This document shows, one piece after another, positions 45,353 to 56,780 of a stretch of DNA of 64,000 bases; the stretch's first letter is position 1; each line of letters opens with the position of its first letter. Below the pieces are notes generated by a model. The model made no database searches and was not told where the DNA came from. It saw only the letters and a program-made list of their open reading frames with translations. The DNA lies in the NCBI GenBank assembly GCA_014529385.2, contig CM043946.1:22584077-22648076 (forward strand), read 5' to 3'. This DNA comes from Adiantum capillus-veneris. Taxonomy: Eukaryota; Streptophyta; Polypodiopsida; Polypodiales; Pteridaceae. The position numbers and the translations under genes are program-made.

Positions 45353-47734
45353 CTCGGGTTGCTTTGAAATGTATCGGCAATGATCAAGCAAACACAATTA
45401 TATATGTAAGAAAGAGAGAGAAGAGGTAGGGGATGCTTGTTGCAATAATACCTTCTTACAAATCTGTCATGACCGATCAAAGTGAGATTAGTATTTGTTC
45501 AACATAGCTTAAGTAAATTTCACCACGACACATCACAAGAAAAGCCACCCCAATCACTGTTTTAAGGCCAAGGGAGTCCTCTCCACCCTGTCGCCCTCTT
45601 ACAATATGTGGGATTTATGGCTAAATTGATGAAAACACCTAGACACAAGCTATCAACAACTAAAAATATCACCAAGACACTTACACATCATTGTTGTCCA
45701 TTACTTCATGTTGGAAGAGAGACAAAGTATCCAAGCTTAGTCCAAATCCACCCTCCTTGATTCAGCAAATGTTGGGCTTACACTAGTAGGAGGAATGATA
45801 GGTTTTCCACTCTCAATTGAATGATCGCTCTCTCTCTCTCTTACAATGGCATAGAGTTCCCGTGCTAATCACCCCTATTACAACACATGCACAAGCATAA
45901 GACAATGAGCTTCCACTCAAGAGCTCCTTCTAGAGAGGTTGATCTCGACTTCTCAAGCTATAGCATAGTGCTCTTGCTTATGGCTCTCCCATTTTTGTGC
46001 TAGCTACACCCTCCTTTTATAGAAATTTTGAGGGCTAGGGTTACTCATCTAACCATGGTTGGGTTAGAATTTCTTTTTCTTGGAATTATCAAGAAGTTGG
46101 TGTGGATAGATGAAGAAGAGAGAGAGGAGAGAAGTTGAGGTGATAGGACTTTTCATAGTAGGTTAGTGTTAGTAAATTAGTAGAGTTAGTATTTTTATTG
46201 ATTTACAAATGGAATTGGATATTTACAATGGGAGTATCCATGTAGGATACAAATAAGGAATGAAAAACTCTTAATAGGTAAGAAAATATGGATTTCTTAC
46301 AATGTTGATGCTCCAAGTGTCTTGAGTAGGGTCAATTTTGACGCTTGTTGACTGTCCACTAGCTTTGACGGTACGTTGTTTCTCCACTCTTGACCTTCCT
46401 TGAGAGCCAAGGTAGGTGAACATGAGTAATCAATCACCATGATGCTATCTTTCAAGAGAAGAGGCTAAATTTTGTGGTTTTTTTGATAGATATGGATAAT
46501 ATGGATGAGGAAAAATGAGACTAGGTGGTCAATTTTGGAATGGAAGTGTGTGTAGGAGACATGAGTTCACCATGGTTTCTCTTATTCTTCAAGGTTGAGA
46601 AGAAGGTGAGTAGGGTGCATAGAGGAGTGGTGAGAGAGGTAGGGATGATGAGTGGAGAAGTGTGTGTGAAAGAGGAAAATGATAAAGTAGAAGAGGGAGT
46701 GTGGCTTCATAGCATGGGCAAACTGGGGTCCACCAATAAAATCATAGCTCACAGCTCATAGCTCAAAAAAATATGAAAACATTTGAGGTAAAATTTCAGC
46801 TCACGAGCTACAACTTTTGTTTGTATTACCTTTTCAAATTCGGGGAGCATGTGATCTTTAAAAATTCAGCAAAACTGACTGTTTTTTCCACTACACAAAG
46901 TCCTTGTGAGGTCCTTCTTTGGATGATTCTTTTGAATACCTCCAAGAGTGAGCTCCCCATGGTGCATGCATGCATGCCACATACCCTTGACCTTATTTGG
47001 TAGGTCTATAATTGAAGATATTGTTGAGATCATGATATAAGTGAATAGTACAACCTAAGAAAATCAAATATTGAGGGGTCTAAAAGAATATGTACATGTC
47101 AAATATAAATAATATAGGTGGAAAAAATATAAAGGGGTCAAAATAAATCTCTCTCATTATAAGTCTACCATAAAAAGATGAATATTTTTGGTGGTCTAAT
47201 TTATGAGAGTAATAGAGAATAGATGTAGGAAGGAAAAAATCACAATAGTGAAAAAATATACACATAAATAGACCTAGTTTTTTTGGATTTTTGTTGGGAT
47301 GGAGTTACACCAAAAATAAGAGAATCTTGCATGAAATTATTTTTATATGGAATAAAGAGTATGCAAAATGGTAAGAAAAAATATGGTAATGTTGAGTCAA
47401 TGTACATAGCATAAATAACACACACCTAAGTATAAATATTTAAATAAATACCAAAATAATTATGAAAAATCCTTTTATTTAGGCCCTATATACAATAAAA
47501 TATTTACACACAAATGGACCATAATATACTTATATTTTTTATATTATATATTTTTTTGGCTCAACTAGCCCAGTAACTAGCTAATTGAGGGTTTTTAAGA
47601 AAATATGGAGAAAGTCCCTAACTCACACACGCCTATGTACAGTGAAATGGTAGGGATAGCCGCAGTGTTTGGATGATTTTGGTAGGGTGGTTAACTCACT
47701 ATGGCAATTATGGAGAGCCGAAAAACGGCTATCA
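45126..47734 (-). mobile_element. Young Tat-like element: 5' LTR
   Basis: The 2609-bp partner of 37059-39667. A TATA box (CTATAAAAGG, minus strand) is at 46013-46022, where transcription of the element would begin shortly downstream. A (GA)n tract lies at 45301-45350, shorter than in the other copy. A 16-17-bp AT insertion near 47540 is private to this copy. ACAT at 47735-47738 repeats the four bases before 37059. Confidence 0.92.
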
Positions 47735-48647
47735 ACATGTATTGCTTCTTTATCACCTGACTTGATTTTTAGCTTCTTTTCATAGTGGGGATGATTGAGA
47801 ATGCCTCCTAGACTAGCTCTTATGGAGCTCTTCACTTGCATTAGGTAATAAAACTCTTACAACCTAGTGAACCACTTGGAAATCCTAGAAGAAACATTAA
47901 TGTGCTGCATCACATAAGGAAACACCTCTTCCATTGTTAAAATTATGAATGGTCTAGAGAGTAAATAAGAGCAAAACTTGGTGGTAGCCAAAATTAATGC
48001 ACGCAACGTGTGCTCCATTGCTGTGTATCCCATCTTTGATGGAGGCATCATGCGACTAGAGAAGTAGATAGGATGCATGAAAGAAGTTTGAGGATCCTTT
48101 TGCATTAATACAGCCCAAAGGGTGTCATTTCCCACATTAGGATTAACATATAATGGATCATCCCACTTTGGATGTGCAATGGTGGGTAATGAGGCTAAGG
48201 TTTGTTTTACCTCAGGGAACTGCTGCTCATTCTCTTCTCTCCAAGTGAAGATCTCTTGTTACAAAGGACAAACCACTTGGGAGAGAAAGTGAATAAATCT
48301 GCCCAGATGCCTTACCCTTTGAAGGAATGAGACCAATTGTTTGGTCTTTGTGGGAGATGGTAAAGACATAAAAACTTGAACTTTTCTTGGGTTAGCTTCA
48401 ATAGCTTTGTCCGAGATTACCTGGCCAAGAAGAGTGACCTTGATTTCACCAATATGACACTTTTCTACATTGAATTGGCCACCAAAAGTCTGTAGCCTAT
48501 ATAGATAGACCTTCATAGAATTTCTCCAAATGGATAGAGCAAGAGCTATAGATACAAAAGTAATCAATCAAAACACGAATTTATTTACCAAAGAATGGCT
48601 AAAAAAACAAATGTTGCATAGTGGTAAAAAGTGGCTGGAGCACTGGT
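47735..48647 (-). pseudogene. Element T1: RT thumb and first RNase H
   Basis: This continues T1 on the right of the young insertion. On the minus strand are PATFYHY (the end of the FGLTNAPATF motif) near 48625, then IRVLIDYFCIYSS near 48570 (second catalytic Asp replaced by Tyr), KCHIGEIKVTLLGQVI, RVRHLGRFI, an RNase H segment with PIYFSSRMM and SSRISKWF, and the linker GDKEAIHV up to 47735. Stops separate the frames. It is bounded on the right by the LTR of the chromovirus. Confidence 0.88.
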
Positions 48648-49361
48648 TGTTATGAGCACGTATAGAGCTAGAAGAGAGGAAGAGGAGGTGCTCACAATGT
48701 ACAAGGACTTGGATTTGATGATAAGCTTAATATTGATTACAAGACTTAATAATTTATTAAGAGAGCTAGATACAAGACTTGGATTACATGACTTGAGTAC
48801 AAGACAAGGCTTGATTGCAAGGACAAGACTTGAACATAGGAACTAGAAGAGGGATTTCCTCATAGGAGGCTCACAACTGGTGTTGGCAAGACTGAGGGGC
48901 TTGTGGCCCAAGACCCCTATTTATACTAGTGCTTGAGGAAGTTACTTGAGGAGGTTTAGGACTTTCTAGGTTCTTCTTGAGGAGGTTAGAATCTTCTAGA
49001 ACCTTCTTAATCCTTCTAGTTCTTTTAGAACCTTCTGGATCCTTCTTCAACTTTCTAGAGCTTTCCAAAAACTTCTAGATTCTTCCGGAATCTTCTCCAA
49101 GCTTCTAGAACCTTCTTGATCCTTCTAGTTCTTCTAGAACCTTCTAGATCCTTCTTCAAATTTCTAGAGCTTTCCAGAAACTTTTAGATTCTTTCGGAAT
49201 CTTCTCCATGCTTCTAGAAACTTCTAGAATCTCCTTGATACTTTTAGAACTTCTAGAATCTTCTAGATCCTTCTAGATTCTTCTAGAGCCTTCTAGCGAT
49301 GATGTAGGCAATGACATAGGCGATGATGCAGGCAGCAATTGACTCTCAAGCATCCATGACA
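48648..49361 (-). mobile_element. Chromovirus 3' LTR with heat-shock-element-like promoter array
   Basis: A 714-bp LTR reading TGTCATGG...GCTCATAACA on the minus strand, directly after a polypurine tract. It has a TATA box (TATAAATAGGGG, minus strand; plus 48917-48925). Upstream of it (48950-49300) lies a dense series of TTC-nn-GAA-type motifs, including at least six TTCTAGAA palindromes and triplets such as TTCTAGAACCTTC and TTCCGGAATCTTC. A roughly 110-bp tandem duplication underlies part of it. No second LTR is present, as the element is truncated at its 5' end. Confidence 0.85.
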
Positions 49362-49377
49362 TTACCCCCTCCTCTAG
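49362..49377 (-). other. Polypurine tract of the chromovirus
   Basis: The minus strand reads ctagaggagggggtaa immediately before the LTR's TGTCATGG. Confidence 0.85.
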
Positions 49378-49399
49378 CAACGAGTTCCACGAGGAGCAG

Positions 49400-50310
49400 T
49401 GGTGTTCCTTGAGTTGGGCTTCCATGGATGTTGTTGATGGAACTCTTGGACTTTGAGAGATGCATGCTGTAGATTGTGTGCTGGTTACCAGGTTCGTTCA
49501 CTAACATCATAGCCTTTCCAATGCACCAAGTACTGTAAACTGCCACGCAAAACTCGAGAATCTAGGACTTGTCGACCTCATATTTGTCATGTCCTTGAAT
49601 CTCAACCGGAGGAGGTGGTTGTAGGGCTCTTCCTTGGATCTTAGATGTGTGACAAGGTTCTAGGACTGAGACATGAAAGACCGGATGGATTTTCATGGAT
49701 GAGGGAAATCGGACTCGATAGGTGACTGAATTGGCTTGACGGATAATTTTAAACGGGCCAAGCCTTCGATAATCAAGCTTCTGACAGGGACGAGATGAAC
49801 GCAGATCACATCGAAGGAGCCACACTTTATCCCCTTCTTTGTATTTTGGATGCTGCATGCGATGGATATCTGCACTTTCCTTATACTTGGATTGAGATTC
49901 TTTGATATGAATTGTAAGTTCTTTGTGAATTGCAGATAATTGTTGTGTAAGATGAATAACAGCTGGATTCTTGACTTGATAGTGTCTGTGGATATCCTGT
50001 TTGGGATGTTGACCATAATTAGCAAAGAATGGAGTGTGACGGGTGGAGGCATGAAAACTGTTATTATAAGAGAATTTTGCTAGTGGTAGGAGCTCGACCC
50101 AATTATCCTGGTGATAATTGATAGTACAACGGAGATACCGTTCCAAAACTTGATTTACTCTCTCTGTTTGTCCATCACTTTGTGGGTGATTGGCTGAGGA
50201 GAGGTTGACTTGTACTCCGAGTAGCTTGAAAAGATTTTCCAAAAGCTAGACATGAATTGTGGGCCTCGATCAGAAACTATGTCATCCAGTAATCCGTGAT
50301 AACGATAGAT
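49400..50310 (-). pseudogene. Chromovirus integrase C-terminal half and chromodomain
   Basis: On the minus strand: [10 protein letters not shown] near 50270 (second catalytic Asp), a frameshift near 50240, then [20 protein letters not shown] (catalytic Glu), FSYNNSFHASTRHTPFF, the GPF-type module (YRRLGPFKIIRQ, IHPVFHVSVLEP), one stop at 49562, then a chromodomain ([17 protein letters not shown]) and VQEFHQQHPWKP. Chromodomains direct integration to heterochromatin in this lineage. The order RT, RNase H, integrase, chromodomain identifies a Ty3/gypsy chromovirus. Confidence 0.9.
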
Positions 50311-50313
50311 ATG

Positions 50314-51147
50314 CTATAGAAAGAGTTTGGCCGTACCTTCGCTGGTGATGGTTTTAGTGGTTGGAATGAAGTGTGCCATTTTTGTAAACCGATCCGTGAC
50401 TAGTAAAATGGAGTCAAATCCTTGTGACAAGGGTAACTCTATAATGAAATCCATGGAGATGGATGACCATGGTTTGGTTGGAATGGGCAAGGGATGGAGT
50501 AACCCATGAGGACGATGACGAGGGGCCTTTGATCTAATGCAAGTGTCACAAGTGCCTACACACTCCTTGACAAGCTTCCACATTTGAGGCCACCAAAAGT
50601 CACGGGAGAGAAGCTCAATTATCTTATTAACCCCAAAATGCCCCGTTGATGGAAGATCATGCCGTTGCTGAAGTACCTCTAAGCGTGTTGGTCCTGGCGG
50701 AATATAGAGAAGACCCTTATAGTAAATTAATACATCAATTTCTTGAAAGTCCTCATTAACCTCTTGTCCTTGTAGTTGTTGTCTATTATTATGAGCAAGT
50801 GGGTCTTTGGCAATTTGTGTCTTCACCTTAGAAATAAAAGTAGAACCTTTAGGAGCTTGGCTCATGGTGGCGTTTAGCTTAAGCTGCACAGGTTTCAAAA
50901 TCATTGACTCTTGTTGATCAAATGCTGCGTCGCCTTCTCTAGGTGCAAGGTAGGACCATCTTGATAAGGCATCTAGCTTAGCTTGTTGACGGTTAGGTCT
51001 ATAAGAGATAAGAAAATCAAACCTTGATAGGATACCACTCCACCTGGCTTGGCGAAGATTCAAGACGCGGGATGTCATGAAGTATTCCAAATTCTTGTGA
51101 TCTGTATAAACAGTGATCTTATGAGGCGCTCCTTCAAGTAGGTGATG
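50314..51147 (-). pseudogene. Chromovirus RNase H end and integrase N-terminal half
   Basis: The frame continues from the RT ORF across a single TAG (51148-51150) that stands where a Trp is usual. It holds HKITVYTDHKNLEYF, RQARWSGILSRFDF, then the integrase zinc finger (HDLPSTGHFG..CVGTCDTC) and the first core Asp (SMDFIIELP). It ends at a TAG (50314). Apart from these stops the frame is well preserved, so the copy is moderately young. Confidence 0.9.
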
Positions 51148-52851
51148 CTAATTGTCGAAGGAGTCGATGATTGCTAAGAGCTCTTTGTAACGGATTTCAT
51201 ACTTGATTTCTGCAACTGAGAACTTGCAGGAATGAAAAGCCACTGGATGTACTCGACCATCCTCTCCTACTTGGGATAGAATAGCGCCAAGGGCAAAATC
51301 TGAAGCATCTGTTTCTAGGATGAAAGGCTTTGTAGGATCTGCATGAATTAGAATGGGTGCGGTCGTGAAAGCTTGCTTGAGAGTCTGAAATGCTTTCGCG
51401 GCCTCTGAGTCCCATACAAACTTATTATGGCCTGTCAACCTTGTGAGTGCTGTAACCACCTTAGAGTATCCCTGTATAAAGATACAACAAAAATTTACAA
51501 ATCCGAGGAAACATTGAACATCTCTTACCGAGGTGGGTGTCTCCCAATCAAGGATGGTTTGAACCTTCTTTGGATCCATGGAGATTCCCTTTTCAGAAAT
51601 TACATAACCAAGAAATTCCACCTTAGATTGATGAAAAGAGCACTTCTCCAACTTTGCATATAACCCTGATGCACGAAGCTTTTCAAGCACTAATCGTACA
51701 TGGTGCTCATGCTCTTCTTGATCCTTGAAAAATATCAAGATATCATCCAAATATATTACCACAAAATAATCCAAATACTCTCGAAAGATATCGTTCATTA
51801 AATGTTGAAAAACAGCTGGGGCATTTGTGAGACCAAATGGCATGACGGTATATTCAAAGTGGCCATACCTTGTCCGAAAGGCTGTTTTCCATTCATCACC
51901 TTCTTTGATTCTGACTAGGTTGTAAGCACCACGAAGATCTATTTTTGTAAATATTCTTGCCTTGCCAAAGCACTCAAGAAGCTCTGGGATCAAGGGAAGG
52001 GGATAGCGATTCTTGACGGTGATCTTGTTTAGGCCCCTATAACCCACGCACATCCGGAGAGTTCCGTGCTTCTTTTTTACAAAGAGTATTGGAGCTCCTG
52101 CTGGGGACTTTGAATGCCGTATGAACCCCTTAGCAAGATTCTCATCAATATTTTTCCGTAATTCATCTTGAGATAGCTTGTATATTGGGCCAAAAGGGGG
52201 TTGGGTTCCCTCCTGAAGCTCTATAGCACAATCATAGGGTCGATGCTCCGGTAAGAGGTCTGCATTCTTATTCTCAAAAACATCATCGTAATCTTGATAT
52301 TGACGTGGCAATGCCTTCATGATTTTTGTTGTCGACATGTCGATTGGTGTTGCAAATATCAAGAAAGTTGGATACTTTTTGGCTGCACGCATGAAGACCT
52401 TGGTTCCAAGATATATAGGCCTATTATGCCTTCCCTTCTTCTTTTGGACTTTTCGTGGGTCAATTCTCCGAGCCCTCCAATCGATGTCAGGATTATGTAA
52501 TTCAAGCCATGGTATCCCAATAACAATTGGACTGCTTGGTCTTTGTATAATATTGAATGCTATTGAAATATTCTCCTGCAATGTTACTTCTATGGGGTGA
52601 GTTTCATACCTGACATCCCATCCATCACATACCATGTAGCGCTCATGGCCTGCTACCTCATCGAGAATTTCATCTTGGAAAGGAAGAGAAAAATGGTCCC
52701 TCTTCGTGGCTACATTAAGGGGCTTGTAATCAAGAGAAACCCTCCACTTACCATTCTTCTTTGGTGTGACTACCATTGGGGATACCCACTCAGAGTCTTC
52801 AAAAGGGTAGATGAAACCGAATTCTAATAGTTTCCTTACCTCCTTCAGCAA
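51148..52851 (-). pseudogene. Chimeric frame: T1 RT start fused to chromovirus protease-RT-RNase H
   Basis: An open frame of 567 codons without an ATG start. Residues 1-77 are Tat-type RT (VVTPKKNGKWRVSLDYKPLN to HERYMVCDG). From residue 78 it is chromovirus: the end of the protease (GIPWLELHNPDIDW), RT with VMPFGLTNAPAVFQHLMN and YLDDILIF, and RNase H with LETDASDFALGAILSQ. The junction is at 52620/52621. It is an accidental in-frame fusion created when the 5'-truncated chromovirus came to lie in T1. No function is implied. Confidence 0.9.
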
Positions 52852-53583
52852 GGCCTTTTGTTGAATTACTCCTAGCTACTTGAGATTCTACACTACAAGT
52901 TTACTTCCCTCCTTGAGCTTAATGTGATGTTGAACTACTGTGATACCAGTGATTATATCATATTCATCAATGAGCAATGTGGTGAAATTACTTAGCATCA
53001 AAATTTAATCTTCACGCTCCTTTTTACACAACTCACTAGCATTGTGTATAGCACTCTTGCTTCTACGAGAGGTTGTATACCTGGTTGCTCCCCTTGTTTT
53101 GATGATGATGCATCAGGTTGCTCCATCCTCTTAGGGTCCTTGAGAATGACCCCCATCACCTCAATTCTACTGTCACTTTCTTCAACCATTGGTGACTCCT
53201 CTGAAGTGGTTGAAGAGTCACTAGAAAACTCATCTTCAGAGGTTTTTGGATCCATGTATGTTGCTGACCTATCTTCATGTCATAGAGTATTGGTTAAGGA
53301 GTCACTAGAAAACTCATCTTCAAAGGGTTCTAGATCCATGTCATGCTGCCGACCTATCTTCATGTCATATTGGATTTCCTTTGGCATCCTTCATATGGAT
53401 GATGCCGGTGTCCCAATATTTCTTAGCCTTCATAGCCATAAGACAAGGCCTCCCTAGAATGATAGGATAGACTTTCCCCTTATGTGGAATGACAAAGATA
53501 TTCACATCCATGTCTGTGCCGAATTCCTTTACCCTAACTGCATTCACAATGGCAACACATTGAACTTTTACATTATTTTCCAT
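52852..53583 (-). pseudogene. Element T1: protease end, acidic linker and RT start
   Basis: On the minus strand 53583-53365 is the end of a protease (KVYPIILGRPCLMAMKA), 53255-52998 is an acidic linker containing RIEVMGV, and 52920-52852 leads into RT with stops. This matches residues 188 to 410 of the intact element's pol. A roughly 84-bp tandem duplication lies in the linker (53217-53291 and 53301-53372). Everything upstream of protease residue 188, including gag and 5' LTR, is absent; sequence on the plus strand starts instead. Confidence 0.85.
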
Positions 53584-53594
53584 TTTGGATCTCA

Positions 53595-54480
53595 GAGGGA
53601 TATCGAGGAAGACTAGACCAATAGCACTTCAAAAGAAGAAAGTAGCCACAACATTACTAAAGAGGAGCCTTCCATTGAATTCATGGGGGTAAGGTTTAAG
53701 CCAAGCACCCAAGAGACCTTGCGTAGGCTTGGAAGAGGTAGGTCCTCAAGAGAACCAAGGCGTGGAAGATGAAGGGATGATAGAAGGTATGTTGTCAACA
53801 ACACTTACAAAGGAAGAAAGAGAGGAGTTAAAATGTGTGCTAAGGATGTTTCCTAGGCCTTTGCTAAAGACTACAGAGATGTGCATGGAGTAGATGTTGT
53901 TCAACACAAGATCGACTTAAAGCCTGAGGCCACACCTAAGGCACATAAATTACAAAGGCTAGGAGTCATCAAGGAGAAAGCTCTACTCAAGGAGGTAAGA
54001 AAGCTTCTAAAACTAGGTTTCATTTATTTGCCGATGGAGAATTTAGAGTGGGTCTCCCAGTTGTGGTCACTCCTAAAAAAATGGAAGTGGAAATTATGTG
54101 TTGACTATAGACCACTCTTTGAGGCAACCAAGCGAGATCACTTTTCCCGTTTATTTCAGGATGAGATACTAAATGAGGTAGCTAATCATGAGAAGTACAT
54201 TGCGTGTGATGGCTAATCAAGTTACCTTTAAATAGGAATTGCATTGGATAGTCAATTAGGGTGTTCATTGAGGTTTTTTTCATTTATAGCTCAAAATCAT
54301 TGCACCTACAAAAGGTAGAAGAAGGTTTGAAGAAACTGTATGAAACGAGAGGCCAACTCAACACCGACAAATGCCATATACGTGAGGACAATGTGATCTT
54401 ACTTGATCACAAGGTTTCCTATAAAGATATTGAGGTGGATCCTTCAAAGGAAAAGGATCTTATTGAGTTACCATCATAAC
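53595..54480 (+). pseudogene. Element T2 (Tat-like, plus strand): linker and RT
   Basis: The plus strand carries a decayed Tat pol. From 53595: the acidic linker (TNSTSKEESS), then GVDVVQHKIDLKPEATPKAH at about 53885, the RT start (CVDYRPLFEATKRDHF, ANHEKYIACDG), a gap, and SSKSLHLQKVEEGLKKLY to 54480. The middle of RT, including the FGLTNAPATF and x-D-D motifs, has been deleted around 54220-54265. Sequence is close to the intact element but with many stops and indels. Confidence 0.88.
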
Positions 54481-55340
54481 ATTTTTTGTTAGCTCTAGTG
54501 TTGGAAAGGAAACAATTGGTGCATTTTGTTACAAGAATATTGCCACAATACCAGAATGTGACCCATCTACTTTGCTAGTAGGGTCATGAATGCTTTGGAG
54601 AAAGGCTGCACGGAAGCAAAACTCATGATTATTTTCTGTCATGTTTGCATTTAGATCCTACCTATTACGAAAACCTTTTGCAATTCTCACTGCAATTTTT
54701 TTTCCCTTGGGTCTCATCTCAAATGAACCTTAGTACTAGGATTTCAAAGTAGATTATAGAATTGCAAAAGTTCCAATACTTTTTCAAGTAGAAGATAGTG
54801 TGCATGCATAGTTGGCAAGTATTATCACTTATAAGGTGCATGAAAAGGAGATTGAAGTGCCTGAAGCAAAGACCCTACCATTGCCACCACCTAAAAGTAT
54901 TCCTAATGCTTTTACATTGTTCTTTGATGGAGATTTTTGATGAGCCATAGCTAAAGCAGGGGGAGGGCTAGTGTTGCTCAACCCAAGTGGAGAGGTGATC
55001 ACAAAGGAGAAGGTCAATTTATCAGGCTTAACAAGAAACAATGAAGTAGAGTATGACATTTTACTTCATGGTTTGCAGATGTGCATTAGTCAAGGTATAT
55101 AATGTCTCATGGTAAAGGGGGATGCACTTATCATTGTGAAGAAAATCTTAGGCATTTGGGCATGCAAGAATGAAAGCCTAAGGACAAAAGTGCATGCCAT
55201 CCATAGGTTGTTTAATCAATTTGAAGAGGTGCAACTATATCATATTCATAGGAAAAAAATGAGGATGCTAATTTACTTGCACAACAAGCAGTTGCATGTG
55301 TTGAGAAAGAAGCACACATCGTCATGGTGGAAGTAGCTAT
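54481..55340 (+). pseudogene. Element T2: RNases H
   Basis: This contains remnants of the first RNase H (VLLQ-like segment near 54500, ARSYLLR-type segment near 54650), the connection segment, and the archaeal-type RNase H (FTLFFDGDF near 54915, NNEVEYDILLHGL near 55040, VKGDALIIVKKILGIWACKN at 55110-55170). The usual Ala before Glu in NNEAEY is Val. Several stops break it. Confidence 0.85.
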
Positions 55341-56325
55341 CAAGAAACCAAGGTACCAGGGAATGGATTCATTGGACCCCATTATTGGCTACACTTTAGA
55401 GGGCGAGTTTCCACAAGGCTTTAAAAAAGCTCAAAAGAGGAGACTCATGAAGAATGAAAGTTCCTATCTCTTCCTAGAAGGCTCCCTCTATCAAAGAGGA
55501 CAGGATCAGGTGTGTAGAAGAGTACCAACAATGGAGGAAATTCCAGCCATTCTAGAAGGTTTGAATGAGGAAGCATGACATGGTGATTGTTTCCATGAGT
55601 TAAATGTGAAGAAGTTTTTGCTTGTGGGTATGTTTGGCCAAGTTTGCATGTGGATATTTAACATTGGTGTAAAAGTTGTCACAATTGTGAGATTAATGGA
55701 GACAAAAGATTGGTGCATGGTCCAAGGCAAATCTTGATTGCAATTGGACCCTTTGAAAAATGGGGCAATGATGCTGTGGATCCACTGCCTAGAATAAAAG
55801 AAATGGTAAACTCTACATCCTAGTGGCAGTAGACTATATGACTAGGTCGGTGGAAGCATGAAGTGTGGAAAAGGTAAATGAGATGATAATGAGAAAATTT
55901 GCCAAAACTCACATTTTTTGCAAATTTGGCACACCTTTGGAACTTGATTCTAATAATAGTCTAAGATCTAGGCACGGCTTGCTCACAGAAGTCTATGAAG
56001 AACTTCACAGTCTACATCGTCAACACACCGTATTATCCACAGTCAAATGGTTTAGTAGAGAAAGCTAATGGCATCATTGCAGGAATCATAAAAAAGATGG
56101 TGAAAGCAAGACAAAGTTGTGGGACGACTGCTTGGATGGGGTGTTGTGGGTATATCAAACCACATATAGGGAGGCCATAGAGTTCACACCATTTCACTTG
56201 GTCTATGATAAAAAGGCTTTGCAACCTATAAAGCTCAACATTTGAACAATGCGGCTTCACGGAAAACGGGCACAAGATGATCAAGAAGCATGTATGGATC
56301 AACTTCTTACATGAATAGAGCTTGA
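55341..56325 (+). pseudogene. Element T2: integrase
   Basis: From the leader RYQGMDSLDPIIGYTLEGEF through NEEA*HGD at 55570 (zinc finger damaged), WCKSCHNC-like sequence near 55670, the core start EKWGNDAVDPLP near 55760 (usual Asp replaced by Asn-Asp), and the last block NTPYYPQSNGLVEKANGI (frame shifted, 56015-56070) with the catalytic Glu. It ends within the post-integrase linker at about 56325, where LINE-type sequence begins. Confidence 0.85.
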
Positions 56326-56374
56326 TACACACCCCTTGCTTATGTATTTGGATTCTTTGTCCTCCATTGGTAGA

Positions 56375-56780
56375 TTGCATGACCTAACTTTACTTCTGGG
56401 TAGCACGTTATTGGTCAAACCTATGTGGATGATTCTTTATTTATGCCTCACAATCACTTTGATGATGTACAACAAATTATGCATACTCTTCACTTGTTTG
56501 GATTGGCGACAGGCCTCAAAGTTAATTTTTTAAAATCAAAGATGTTACATTTGAAAGAGTGCGATTGACATAAGATATTATGGCCTGGGAAGATTGTTCC
56601 TCTACACGTTATAGTTTTCCATTTGTGTTATCCACTGGCTTGGGATGTATCAACTACGCAAAAACTGGATTGGGTACTCCAACATCTGCATTCCAAGTTG
56701 AGTTATTGGAAACTATCCACTTGGCCACCTAGATGAGGAACAACCAACCTAGACAATGTCTATAGGCTAAGACCAAGTTA
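56375..56780 (+). pseudogene. L1-type LINE reverse transcriptase fragment
   Basis: The plus strand reads VIGQTYVDDSLFMPHNHFDD, MHTLHLFGLATGLKVNFLKSK, then after a stop ILWPGKIVP..VSTTQKLDWVLQHLHSKLSYWKLSTWPP. These are recognisable plant L1-type RT features: the (F/Y)-x-D-D box (YVDD), the LATGLKVNF-K-S-K block and the region with the YW-K-x-x-x-W motif. A frameshift lies upstream near 56400. Both ends are missing. It abuts the T2 integrase end. Confidence 0.85.

Noticed and set aside
53613-53804. Minus-strand 63-codon frame
   Set aside because: Antisense of the T2 linker, which reads on the plus strand.
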